From Betaproteobacteria bacterium (GTDB lineage: Bacteria; Pseudomonadota; Gammaproteobacteria; Burkholderiales; Casimicrobiaceae): a stretch of DNA of 43,674 bases. Where the stretch lies: positions 1 through 43,674 of the forward strand of contig JAGXBK010000007.1 of assembly GCA_018971195.1 (NCBI GenBank), written 5' to 3'. Positions 12,424 to 20,098 of this stretch are shown piece by piece. A program made the translations under genes and the position numbers. Numbering within the stretch: position 1 is the first letter of the stretch; each line of letters opens with the position of its first letter. The notes beneath the pieces were generated by a model. It was not told the origin of the DNA. It did not search any database and worked only from the letters and a program-made list of their open reading frames with translations.

Positions 12424-12894
12424 GTGCAGCAGGCACCTGTTCCCGTCCGCGTCGCGCCCGCAGCTTCGCGCAGCGCATACGCACTGATCTGCGCCCTCGC
12501 GGCATTCGCGGGTGCCGTCGTCGCGACGCTGCCGGTTCACGCGTTCCTGCGCGGCTTGGGGGCGATCGCTATCGTCGCCTGGGCCGCTGACCGGGTCCGT
12601 GTCGTCGCATTGCGGCGCAGTCCCCGGTCGGTTCGCCGGATCGAGCTCGACGGCCACCTGCAGATTGGGGTCACCACCGGCGGCTGCGCCTTCGATCACG
12701 GGCGCGTGCTGCCCGACAGCTACGTCGGCGCGAGGATCACGACCATCGTCTGGAAGCCCGATCGCGCGCGACTCGCGCGGGCGATCCTGCTCTTGCCCGA
12801 CATGCTCCCCCCCGACGATTTCCGGCGCCTGCGGATACTGCTGCGCTACGGACGCAGCGAATCCACGCAGGGCGACCCGGCGAGCCACGCATGA
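12424..12894 (+). CDS. YgfX/CptA-like membrane protein
   Basis: A 156-residue protein with two N-terminal hydrophobic segments (about 20-38 and 43-56), then a soluble part ending in LLLPDMLPPDDFRRLRILL. This hairpin-plus-cytosolic layout and the LPD...FRRLR ending match the YgfX (CptA, DUF1434) family. In E. coli YgfX is encoded next to sdhE and has been described as a toxin affecting the cytoskeleton, a role still debated. No sdhE-like gene is adjacent here. The GTG start lies 12 bases behind ppsA. The 3' end overlaps the convergent dehydrogenase gene by 49 bases. Family assignment is by pattern, moderately sure. Confidence 0.65.
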   Translation: MQQAPVPVRVAPAASRSAYALICALAAFAGAVVATLPVHAFLRGLGAIAIVAWAADRVRVVALRRSPRSVRRIELDGHLQIGVTTGGCAFDHGRVLPDSYVGARITTIVWKPDRARLARAILLLPDMLPPDDFRRLRILLRYGRSESTQGDPASHA

Positions 12895-13652
12895 GCATCG
12901 ACCAGAGCGTCGCTGTCGGCCTTGGCCTGGCCCGCGATCAGGTGCAGGTAGAGCGGCGTGAGCGCCTCGGGCGCGGGGAGAACGCTCGAGTCCTCGCCCG
13001 GATGGCTCTGCCGGCGCAGCGGCGAGCGGATCGGCCCCGGCACGACGGCGTTCACGCGCAGGTTGGGCCGGTTCTCCCATTCGTCGGCGAGCTCGCGCGC
13101 CAGTGCGGCAACCCCGGCCTTGGTGACCGCATACCCGCCCCAGTACGCGCGGGGCTCCTGACCGCGGCTGTCGAGCGTGAACACGATGCTGGCATCCGGG
13201 GCCTGCGCGAGCAGCGGCATCATGATTCGCGTGAGGCCCATCGGCGCCGCGACGTTGACGCGCAGCAGCGCGAGCCAGTTGTCGAACGACTGGTGCTCGA
13301 GCGGACCGAGCGATCCGAGCAGCGCCGCGGTGTGGACCAGCGCGTCGAGGCGGCCGAGCTGCGCCGTCAGCGCGCTCGCGACGTTCGCGAAATCCGACGC
13401 CTCGGCGCGGGCGAGATCGAGCGGCAGGATCACCGGCTCGGGTCCACCGGATGCGACGATCTCGTCGTAGAGTTCCTCGAGCTTGCGCACGACGCGCCCA
13501 TGCAGGACCACCGTCGCGCCGGCGTGCGCGCAGGCCAGTGCGAGCGGCCGACCGAGGCCTCCGGTCGCGCCGGTGATGAGAACGACGCGTCCGTCCTGTC
13601 GCGGGAGCGTCAGGTCGGACGCAGCGAAGAGCGTCTTCGCACTGGATGCCAT
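12846..13652 (-). CDS. Short-chain dehydrogenase/reductase (YciK-like)
   Basis: NAD(P)-dependent oxidoreductase, 268 residues, with a single Rossmann domain. The cofactor loop is VLITGATGGLGRPLA (TGxxxGxG) at about residue 21, the middle motif is NVAAPMGLTR, and the active-site pair is in YWGGYAVTKAG (YxxxK) with a serine in the preceding strand (ASIVFTLDSRG). The overall wording is closest to the YciK subgroup, whose substrate is not known. I chose ATG 13652 (MASSAKTLFA); an upstream extension would have no family counterpart. A 49-base tail overlap with the YgfX-like gene means the two transcripts collide. Confidence 0.85.
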   Translation of the reverse strand: MASSAKTLFAASDLTLPRQDGRVVLITGATGGLGRPLALACAHAGATVVLHGRVVRKLEELYDEIVASGGPEPVILPLDLARAEASDFANVASALTAQLGRLDALVHTAALLGSLGPLEHQSFDNWLALLRVNVAAPMGLTRIMMPLLAQAPDASIVFTLDSRGQEPRAYWGGYAVTKAGVAALARELADEWENRPNLRVNAVVPGPIRSPLRRQSHPGEDSSVLPAPEALTPLYLHLIAGQAKADSDALVDAHAWLAGSPCVDSLRP

Positions 13653-13799
13653 GCGCGGATTGTAGTGGGCTGCGTCCCGCGCGGAGATCGCGGTGTTTCC
13701 AACGCATCCGCCCGGCGGGCAGCGTCTGCGTCGTGCGTGCGGCGTTCCCGCGCGCATGGAAATCGTGCGGTCGCAATACGATTCAAGCGTTCGCGGCAA

Positions 13800-13828
13800 T
13801 TGATAAGGGGATGGCGCTCCGCTATAAT
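13800..13828 (+). promoter_or_regulatory. Strong promoter for the tRNA-Ala/tRNA-Glu pair
   Basis: TTGATA (13800-13805) and a perfect TATAAT (13823-13828) are spaced by 17 bases; the -10 box ends 14 bases before tRNA-Ala. Confidence 0.85.
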
Positions 13829-13842
13829 TTCGCGTTCGCCGT

Positions 13843-13918
<76 letters not shown>

Positions 13919-13962
13919 CCGACCTGGTCGCCGCCCATGGCAAGGGCGCGATTGCCGCACCG

Positions 13963-14038
13963 GTCCCCATCGTCTAGAGGCCTAGGACATCGCCCTTTCA
14001 CGGCGGTAACACGAGTTCGAATCTCGTTGGGGACGCCA
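13963..14038 (+). tRNA. tRNA-Glu (anticodon TTC)
   Basis: The acceptor stem GTCCCCA pairs with TGGGGAC. The D arm carries TCTAGAGGCCTAGGACA, the anticodon loop CTTTCAC gives TTC, and the T loop is TTCGAAT. CCA is encoded. The accessory region begins directly behind its 3' end. Confidence 0.97.
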
Positions 14039-14170
14039 GTAAAAGCAATAGGTTGCGACATAGAGTTAATGCATTTTGTCGCCACTTCCCGCTTTGCCCG
14101 CCAGGCGTTCCGACGCGATCCGCAGTTCGCATTCCGGTCGGCCGCTCGCCCGGAAGCTGCCGGGACGGTC

Positions 14171-14491
14171 CTACGCGACCTGCAGACGCCTCTTGTCAAT
14201 CGGGCGAACTGCAGCCAATCGCTCCGGATGCTGGTCAAGCTCCCACAGATCCAGTGCCGCTTGCATCCTGAGCCAGCTTTCCGGAGTCGTGTGTAACACC
14301 TTGGCGATCCGCGCTGCCATTTCCGGCGACAAGGCGCGCTTCTCGTGCAGCAATTCGGAAACCGTGAGGCGGGAGACGTCCAAGCGCAATGCCAATTCGG
14401 TCTGCGTCATGCCAAGGGCTGGCAGCACGTCCTCGCGTAGCACCAGGCCAGGATGGGTAGGACGACGTTGCGGGTTGCGTAGACTGCGCAT
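14171..14491 (-). CDS. higA: HigA/GraA-type antitoxin
   Basis: Antitoxin and autorepressor of a type II toxin-antitoxin module, 106 residues. HPGLVLREDVLPALGMTQ near the N-terminus is the family hallmark. The XRE helix-turn-helix follows at about residues 29-60 (TELALRLDVSRLTVSELL), then PEMAARIAKVLHTTPESW. The ATG overlaps the toxin stop codon by one base (TGATG), so translation is coupled and the toxin comes first, as is usual for hig loci. It should bind the palindrome upstream of higB and neutralise the HigB protein by direct contact. Confidence 0.92.
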   Translation of the reverse strand: MRSLRNPQRRPTHPGLVLREDVLPALGMTQTELALRLDVSRLTVSELLHEKRALSPEMAARIAKVLHTTPESWLRMQAALDLWELDQHPERLAAVRPIDKRRLQVA

Positions 14492-14769
14492 CAGTGATAG
14501 TCCTCTAAGTCAACTTCGATGGCGTCCTCGCCTTCGAATGCAATCGTGATTCGCAAATTGCCGGTAACGCTCACGGCGTAGGTGTCGGCGCGATCGCCCT
14601 TGAGTCGGTGGAATCGATAGCCGGGCAGGTTCATGTCATCGGGCCGGACAGAGGCTTCGAGGCGGTCTAACAGGCGTTCGATCCGGGCTGCGCTGCGTGC
14701 CGGGATTCCGCGATGGTCGCCGCGTCGAAAGAACCGCTCCAATCCCTTGTGCTTGAATCCCTGGATCAT
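14491..14769 (-). CDS. higB: HigB/GraT-type toxin (RelE superfamily)
   Basis: Ribosome-dependent mRNA interferase of a type II toxin-antitoxin pair, 92 residues, the normal length. MIQGFKHKGLERFFRRG at the start, PGYRFHRLKGDRADTYAVSV in the middle and LRITIAFEGEDAIEV at the end are typical of the HigB/GraT branch. The C-terminal EDYH contributes the conserved catalytic-site histidine. It lies first in the operon with higA and probably shares a promoter overlapped by the palindrome at 14789-14803. Its place just behind a tRNA gene fits a mobile or stabilising module. Confidence 0.92.
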   Translation of the reverse strand: MIQGFKHKGLERFFRRGDHRGIPARSAARIERLLDRLEASVRPDDMNLPGYRFHRLKGDRADTYAVSVTGNLRITIAFEGEDAIEVDLEDYH

Positions 14770-14788
14770 CGTCTGGAGTTGTCCGAAA

Positions 14789-14803
14789 GATTACACTGTA
14801 ATC
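14789..14803. promoter_or_regulatory. Perfect palindrome upstream of higB (putative HigA operator)
   Basis: GATTACA-C-TGTAATC is a perfect 7+7 inverted repeat with a one-base centre, 20 bases before the higB start. The right half contains TGTAAT on the coding strand, a possible -10 box. Binding by HigA here is inferred from the general autoregulation of hig operons. Confidence 0.65.
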
Positions 14804-14899
14804 CATTACCATACAATCGAAGCCGGCGAATTGCTGCGGCGTTACTCGGTAAGGGTGCGGCCGCACAGGAGGGCGGATTGGCGCGACGTGACCTGCGTA

Positions 14900-16252
14900 T
14901 CACTCATGACGCGAGGTTCGCGTAAGCGGCGCCGCGTAGGGGTCTTCCTCGATCGCGGTGCCCCGGTGCAGGGCTGCATGATAGATCGACTGCGGCCGGA
15001 TCGCGCGCGAGACGTGGTACGCCGCCAGGCACGACAGCATCAGTGCCGGGACGAGCTGGTACTCCAGTGTCATCTCGAACACGATCAGAAACGACATCAG
15101 CGGCGCATGCGTGGTCGCGGCCAGGAACGCACCCATGCCGATCACCGCGTAGACGGCCGGCAGCGACGAGCCCGGCCACAGCGCATGTGCGGCGCTGCCG
15201 GCCAGCAGGCCCAGCAGGGCGCCGACAAAGATCGTCGGTGTGAACACACCGCCCACCGCACCCGAGCCGGAGGTGGCCGCCGTGGCAACGATCTTGGCGA
15301 TCAGCACCGCAGCGACCAGTGCGAGCGGCCAAGGATGCTGCAGTACGTCGTTGACGACGCTGTAGCCGTTGCCCCATACCTCGGGCCACCCGATCGACAC
15401 TGCGCCGACCACCAGTCCCCCCAGCGCCAGCTTCATCGGCAGGCCCAGCGGCAGCCGCGCGACCAGACGGCGTGCGCCGTCCAGCGTGAACATGAACAAA
15501 GGTGCCAACCCACCCAGCGTCAGGCCCATCAGCAGGAACAGCGGCAGCTCCCACAGCGAGGCCACGTGCAGCGGCGGAATCGTGTACACCGGCGCGTAGC
15601 CCAGCGCCTGGTGTACGGTGACCTCGGCCACGACCGAAGCCACCATCAGCGGCCCGAGGCGACGGATCGCCAGCGTGCCGTAGATGACTTCGGCGATGAA
15701 GATCGCGCCCGACAGCGCCGCGTCGTAGGCCGAAGCGAAGCCCGCGGCGGCGCCGCAGGCCAGCAACAGGCGCAGATCGTCGCCGTCGAAGCGCCCGATC
15801 CGGCCGATCCACGAGCCGGTGGCCGCCGCGAGTTGCACCATCGCGCCTTCGCGACCGATCGAGCCGCCGGAACCGATGGTGCATAGCGAGGACAGGCTGC
15901 GCAGCAGGGTGCCGCGCACGTCCTGACGGCCGTCGCCGACGGCGATCGCCTCGAGATAGTCGGCCTGCTTGCTGCCGTTGGCGGCCCGTTGCGCCAGCCA
16001 CAGGAACACGCCCGCCACGATGCCGCCCAGTGCCGGCGTGATCGCGCGTCGCCACGGTGCAAGTGCCTTGGCAGCGCTGACCAGGCTGCCAGGATGCTGG
16101 GTGGCCACGCGCTCGGCGAAGGCCATGCCCTCGTGAAAGGCCACCGTCGCCAGCGCGCCGACCACACCGATCAGTGCCGCCCACAGCAGCAGCCAGCGGT
16201 CGTCGCCCTGATAGCCCGCGGCATGCGGCGCGGGTCGCGCATGTTTTTTCAG
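14900..16252 (-). CDS. ClC-family chloride channel or H+/Cl- antiporter
   Basis: Polytopic inner-membrane anion transporter, about 420-450 residues depending on the start. GSGGSIGREGAMVQLA holds the GREG selectivity motif with the gating glutamate, and SGSGAVGGVFTPTIFVGA is the GxFxP motif of helix N. The GSGIP motif of helix C is replaced by NGSKQADYLEA, as in some ClcB-like members. Helix B (RWLLLWAALIGVVGALATVA) straddles the first possible GTG (16165), so that start would cut the helix. Upstream the frame is open but has no ATG, GTG or TTG; the coordinates here use CTG 16252, followed by KKHARPAP. An ATT at 16267 or a sequence error are alternatives. It follows the kinase gene with little or no gap, so translation is probably coupled. 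It may export or exchange chloride during acid stress. Confidence 0.85.
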   Translation of the reverse strand: MKKHARPAPHAAGYQGDDRWLLLWAALIGVVGALATVAFHEGMAFAERVATQHPGSLVSAAKALAPWRRAITPALGGIVAGVFLWLAQRAANGSKQADYLEAIAVGDGRQDVRGTLLRSLSSLCTIGSGGSIGREGAMVQLAAATGSWIGRIGRFDGDDLRLLLACGAAAGFASAYDAALSGAIFIAEVIYGTLAIRRLGPLMVASVVAEVTVHQALGYAPVYTIPPLHVASLWELPLFLLMGLTLGGLAPLFMFTLDGARRLVARLPLGLPMKLALGGLVVGAVSIGWPEVWGNGYSVVNDVLQHPWPLALVAAVLIAKIVATAATSGSGAVGGVFTPTIFVGALLGLLAGSAAHALWPGSSLPAVYAVIGMGAFLAATTHAPLMSFLIVFEMTLEYQLVPALMLSCLAAYHVSRAIRPQSIYHAALHRGTAIEEDPYAAPLTRTSRHE

Positions 16253-16259
16253 GACGCGC

Positions 16260-18146
16260 TCACGAATCCAGTCCCGGCGCCACGGTCAGCGCGACGCTGA
16301 TCGTGGTACCCTGTTGCGGCGCGCTCTGGATGGCGAGGACCGCCCCGATCAGCTGTGCCTGCTCATGCAGGCCCGCGAGGCCATAGTGCCCCGAATGGGG
16401 GGCCTTCACGTCGAAACCAACGCCATTGTCCGCGATGGTCAGTGTCAAGCCGCGGCCGTCGGGCGGCTCGCGCAGCGAGATCGTAACGCGCGTCGCGCCG
16501 GCGTGGCGCTCGATGTTGCGCATCGCTTCTTCGGCGATCCGGAACAGCGTCTCCGCTCGTTCATCGGCAAACGCACCGGCCTGCGCGTCGCTGGTGTAAT
16601 CGACCGCGATGCCGGTGCGTTCGACGAACAACTTGACAAAATCGCCCAGCGCCGAGGCGAGCCCCACATCGCGTACCGGATTGAAGCGCATCTGGCTAAT
16701 CGCGGCGCGGGCTTCGATCAGGCCTTGATGGGCGGTTTCCTCGGCGCGCGCCAGTTCCTCCGCGAGCGCTTCGGGATTGGTGACCAACAGCCTCTTCAGA
16801 AGCCGAATCTCCGTTAGCATCGCCATCATGGAATGCGCCAGGGTGTCATGCAGGTCGCGCGCGATCTTCAGACGCTCGCGCACCACGGCGGCATAGCGCG
16901 CCAGCTCCCCCAGTCGTTCGATTTCACGGGTTCGCGCGGCCACGCGCTGATCCAGTTCGGCGTTCAAGGTCTGCAAGGCGCTGCGTTCGCGCTGCAGTGA
17001 GGCGAGCAGATCGTCCAGTGCCTGTCCCAGTCGCGCCGCCTCGTTCCGGCCGGGTGGAACGGCGATTCTCTGCGTAGCACCGGTTCGGACCGCATCGGCC
17101 GAGTGGGCGATGGCTTCGAGCGCGCGAGTCAGGTGGCGTGCCAGCAGGGTTCCGAGCAGAGCGGCGAACAGCCCCAGGCCGAGCAGTACGGCTGCGATCT
17201 GACCTTGCAGGGTCCTGGCGCGGCGAGCAGCGTCATGCAATGGCTGGCGCACCACGACACGCCAGCCCAGGGCATGCAAGGCGTCCGATGCTGCCGGCGC
17301 AGCGCGCGCGATGAGATAACCGCTGCCATCCTCCGGACCATCCACACGCGTGGGACGCTCGACCGTGCCCGTTGGCCTATTGACCGCAACGACCGGCATC
17401 GCGGCGTCGGTCGATTCAGCGGTAGGTTCCCACCGCTTGCCTGCGAGGCCCGGAGGTCCGATCAACACCGTGCCATCGCGGTCCAGCAGCAGCGCTTCGG
17501 TGTCGGTCGATCCCCGCAGCGCCTGCCCCAGACTACCGGCGAGATCCAGCAGCCAGCGCCGTCTCAGTCGCGTACCGATTACGCCAACCGTGGCTCCCTT
17601 GGCATCGGTGACCGACGCGATCAGGTCCACGAAATGCCCGGGGGCGCCGTCGATGGTCGTAGTCGGCATCTTTGCAGCACCAGGCGCCAGTTGCACATCG
17701 CCGGTACTTGAACGCTTCAGTCCCAGCACGAACCACGACCGATCGGCAACGCTTGCACCTTCCCGCAACCCCTGCGTGGCGGCCACGATGCGACCTTGCG
17801 CATTCGCCACGCCGATCCACGTGAATTCGGGGGAAGCCCGCTGCAGGTTCTCGAGGCTCATTCGCAGCGTCGCCGGGTTTTCGTCGCCAAGATCGGTGGC
17901 GAGCAGTGCGGCCAACGCGTGCATCGATTGCATCCGGAGCGCGAGATTGAGATTCAATTCGGCAACGACACGGTCGGCCGTCCGCTCCAATTGCCGCTCG
18001 CGCTGTTCAAGGAGGTCGTCGCGGACCATGTCGCCGAGCCATAGGCTGGCAACCAGCACCAGACCAATCGATAATGCGAACACCAGCCAGCCGATGGCGG
18101 CAGCCAGGCTGCGGCGCGGGTCGAGGTAGCGGGGCAGCGGGGGCAT
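16260..18146 (-). CDS. Membrane sensor histidine kinase (NarX/DesK-type transmitter)
   Basis: A 628-residue sensor kinase, from ATG 18146 (an in-frame TTG at 18176 is the alternative). It has a transmembrane helix at about 14-38, then a roughly 280-residue periplasmic double-Cache-like sensor (for example WIGVANAQGRIVAATQG and ADRSWFVLGL). A second helix follows at about 320-342, then HAMP, a coiled coil (QTLNAELDQRVAARTREI) and a HisKA_3 domain with the phospho-acceptor His433 in ARDLHDTLAHSM. The ATPase boxes are EEAMRNIERHAGA and ADNGVGFD. Such kinases pair with LuxR-type regulators, and one is encoded divergently 350 bases away. The Cache fold usually binds small ligands; the signal here is unknown. 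The ClC gene follows directly. Confidence 0.93.
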   Translation of the reverse strand: MPPLPRYLDPRRSLAAAIGWLVFALSIGLVLVASLWLGDMVRDDLLEQRERQLERTADRVVAELNLNLALRMQSMHALAALLATDLGDENPATLRMSLENLQRASPEFTWIGVANAQGRIVAATQGLREGASVADRSWFVLGLKRSSTGDVQLAPGAAKMPTTTIDGAPGHFVDLIASVTDAKGATVGVIGTRLRRRWLLDLAGSLGQALRGSTDTEALLLDRDGTVLIGPPGLAGKRWEPTAESTDAAMPVVAVNRPTGTVERPTRVDGPEDGSGYLIARAAPAASDALHALGWRVVVRQPLHDAARRARTLQGQIAAVLLGLGLFAALLGTLLARHLTRALEAIAHSADAVRTGATQRIAVPPGRNEAARLGQALDDLLASLQRERSALQTLNAELDQRVAARTREIERLGELARYAAVVRERLKIARDLHDTLAHSMMAMLTEIRLLKRLLVTNPEALAEELARAEETAHQGLIEARAAISQMRFNPVRDVGLASALGDFVKLFVERTGIAVDYTSDAQAGAFADERAETLFRIAEEAMRNIERHAGATRVTISLREPPDGRGLTLTIADNGVGFDVKAPHSGHYGLAGLHEQAQLIGAVLAIQSAPQQGTTISVALTVAPGLDS

Positions 18147-18162
18147 GAGGGTTCGACAGTCA

Positions 18163-18175
18163 TGCCAGTATGGCA
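18163..18175. promoter_or_regulatory. Small inverted repeat in the kinase/regulator intergenic region
   Basis: TGCCA-GTA-TGGCA lies 17 bases upstream of the kinase ATG, in the 157-base divergent intergenic region. It could be an operator. No convincing promoter hexamers were found beside it. Confidence 0.35.
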
Positions 18176-18303
18176 AGTGACGAAAGTAACATCAAACTGA
18201 TGACCGGTGGCTCTATCACGGCGGCGCTGCGTTACGTAGATTCGGCGCATGGAGGGGAATTCCGGTCGTTTCCGTTGATGCTCCGGCGCGAGGACACTTT
18301 GAA

Positions 18304-18495
18304 GTGGATGAGCTGATTCAACTGGTCGCGCAGAGGGCTGGAATCTCCTCCGCCCAATCGAGGCTCGCCGTCTCGACGATCCTGAACTATCTGACGGCGC
18401 GGCTGCCGTCTCCCGTGGTCGGGCGCATCCGCGAGCAATTGGGTGATGTCGGCAGCGCCGGCGGACCGGATGCCGCGCAAGGACGTGTCAAGTGA
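18304..18495 (+). CDS. Small helical protein (DUF2780/DUF2267-like)
   Basis: A 63-residue protein from a GTG start. MDELIQLVAQRAGISSAQ then AVSTILNYLTARLPSPVVG predicts three helices. It resembles the small DUF2780/DUF2267-type domains (LIQ..R.GIS...A..A....L..LP) of unknown function. The last four bases overlap the start of the response-regulator gene (GTGA), so the two are translationally coupled. No signal peptide or membrane segment is present. A modulator of the two-component system is possible from context alone. Confidence 0.65.
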   Translation: MDELIQLVAQRAGISSAQSRLAVSTILNYLTARLPSPVVGRIREQLGDVGSAGGPDAAQGRVK

Positions 18496-19241
18496 CTGTG
18501 ACGGCGTCGCGCGAGCCGCCTCGCATCCGGGTGCTCGTTGTCGACGATCAGGCCCTGATCCGCCGCGGCATGACGTTGATGCTTTCGGTCGAGCCGGACA
18601 TCGAGGTCGTGGGCCAGGCATGCGACGGCGTGGAAGCGGTCGAGATGGCGGGGCACCTGCGTCCCGATGTGGTGCTGATGGATCTGCATATGCCGCGCAA
18701 GGGCGGCGTGGCCGCCACGCGCGAAATCACGCTGTCGCTGCCGCACACGCGCGTGCTGGTGCTCACGACGCTGGACGCTGACGAGACGGTCTTCGAAGCC
18801 GTCCGCGCTGGCGCCCATGCCTACCTGCTGAAGGACGCCAGCGAAGAGGAGGTGCTCGAAACGGTGCGTGCGGTGCACCGCGGCGAGTCGAGGCTCACCC
18901 CGCAGATTGCGCGCAAGGTGATGGACCAGTTCTTGCGGCTTGCGTCTCCGATCGACGCTCCCCACGCGCGGACTGCGGCGAGCACCTGTGCGGTCCCGAG
19001 CAATGGCGCGGGGACTGCACCGATCAGAACGAACGATCCGACGGCCGAGGCGCTCAGCGACAAAGAGGAGCGGATCCTGAGCCTCATCGCCGAGGGCAAG
19101 AGCAACAAGCAGATTGCCGCCGCGGTGTTCCTCGCCGAGGGCACCGTCAAGAACTATGTAAGCCGCATCATGGACAAGCTCCACGCCAATACGCGCACCG
19201 AGCTTGCCGTGATGTCGCTGCGCCAGCGACGCGGCCACTGA
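18492..19241 (+). CDS. LuxR/NarL-type response regulator
   Basis: A 249-residue DNA-binding regulator. The receiver domain at about 11-127 has the acidic pair in VLVVDDQALIRRG, the phospho-acceptor aspartate in VVLMDLHMPRKGG, the switch threonine in VLVLTTLD and the lysine in AYLLKDASEEE. A variable linker precedes the C-terminal GerE helix-turn-helix at about 188-245 (LSDKEERILSLIAEGKSN, then GTVKNYVSRIMDKLHA). The linker of about 60 residues, with Ser/Thr and Ala, is long for the family. It starts at GTG 18492 inside the stop of the small upstream gene. Its likely kinase is the divergent one, and its likely target is the operon starting at 19507, preceded by a perfect inverted repeat. Confidence 0.94.
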   Translation: MTVTASREPPRIRVLVVDDQALIRRGMTLMLSVEPDIEVVGQACDGVEAVEMAGHLRPDVVLMDLHMPRKGGVAATREITLSLPHTRVLVLTTLDADETVFEAVRAGAHAYLLKDASEEEVLETVRAVHRGESRLTPQIARKVMDQFLRLASPIDAPHARTAASTCAVPSNGAGTAPIRTNDPTAEALSDKEERILSLIAEGKSNKQIAAAVFLAEGTVKNYVSRIMDKLHANTRTELAVMSLRQRRGH

Positions 19242-19350
19242 CGCAGTTGCCAGCGGTGCCGGCGTGGACGCGCCGCCGGCGCTGTCCTCGCCGACGCCTG
19301 ACGCGCATCGCCCGGCGCATGGAAGTCCCAGCGGCGCAGCGATGACCTTG

Positions 19351-19392
19351 GTCACGTTCACATCGTGACTTCCCGCAGTCCCAGATCGTGAC
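19351..19392 (+). promoter_or_regulatory. Inverted plus direct repeat upstream of the stress operon
   Basis: GTCACG-N7-CGTGAC (19351-19369) is a perfect inverted repeat, and its right arm ATCGTGAC recurs 23 bases later (19385-19392). It lies 115-156 bases before the first gene of the operon and upstream of a weak -35/-10 pair (TTACCT 19403, TAGAGT 19425, spacing 16). This fits an activator site for the neighbouring response regulator; binding is inferred. Confidence 0.5.
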
Positions 19393-19506
19393 CTTCAGCA
19401 GCTTACCTGCGGTCGAACGATGGCTAGAGTTCAAGCCATGGACGCGCAGACGAAGTCAGGACCGCGACGTCCGATCCAGGGAACTCAACCTACCAAGGAC
19501 CCCATC

Positions 19507-20064
19507 ATGACCACGACCAAGACCAAAACCGATATTGCCGTTGCAGTCTACGACCTCCATACCCAGGCCGAAACCGCCGTCAAGGCGCTGCAACGCGCCG
19601 GATTCGACATGAAGAAAATCTCGATCATCGGCAGGGACTACCACACCGAGCAACATGTAATCGGCTTCCTCAACGCGGGCGATCGGGCCAAGGTCTTCGG
19701 CAAGTTCGGCGCATTCTGGGGTGGGTTGATGGGCGTGCTGTTCGGTTCCGCGTTGATGTTCGTCCCGGTGGTGGGCCACGTGATCATTCTCGGCCCGCTC
19801 GCTGCTGCTATCTTCGGCGGTCTGGAGGGCGCCGTATTGGTCGGCGGCATCAGTGCCCTTGCAGGCGCCTTGATGGCCGTCGGAATCCCCAGGGACTCCG
19901 TGTTGCGCTACGAAACCGCGCTGAAAGCCGACAAGTTCATGCTGGTCGTCCACGGCGACGCGCAGGAAATCAAGCATGCACACGAACTGCTGGAGACGTC
20001 GGGTCTTTCCTCGTTCGACCATCACCACATCCACGACGAAGCCGCTTTGACGGCGCATCCGTAA
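19507..20064 (+). CDS. DUF1269/YflT-like stress membrane protein
   Basis: A 185-residue protein from ATG 19507, preceded by AAGGA. The N-terminal 50 residues (DIAVAVYDLHTQAETAVKAL, then ISIIGRD) form the small ferredoxin-like domain seen in YflT/general-stress-17M proteins. A long hydrophobic centre at about 75-130 has two or three glycine-rich helices (WGGLMGVLFGSALMFVPVVG and GGISALAGALMAVG). The tail holds VLRYETALKADKFMLVVHG and a histidine-rich end (FDHHHIHDE) that might bind metal. It is the first gene of a seven-gene operon, 34 bases before the next. An inner-membrane location is predicted; biochemical function is unknown. Confidence 0.75.
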   Translation: MTTTKTKTDIAVAVYDLHTQAETAVKALQRAGFDMKKISIIGRDYHTEQHVIGFLNAGDRAKVFGKFGAFWGGLMGVLFGSALMFVPVVGHVIILGPLAAAIFGGLEGAVLVGGISALAGALMAVGIPRDSVLRYETALKADKFMLVVHGDAQEIKHAHELLETSGLSSFDHHHIHDEAALTAHP

Positions 20065-20098
20065 TCGGCAACGTCCCCCGCGACGAAAGGAGTGCATC

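Noticed and set aside
14904-16184. Alternative minus-strand frame overlapping the ClC gene
   Set aside because: It is rich in Arg and Gly with no membrane helices, while the other frame gives a clear ClC protein.
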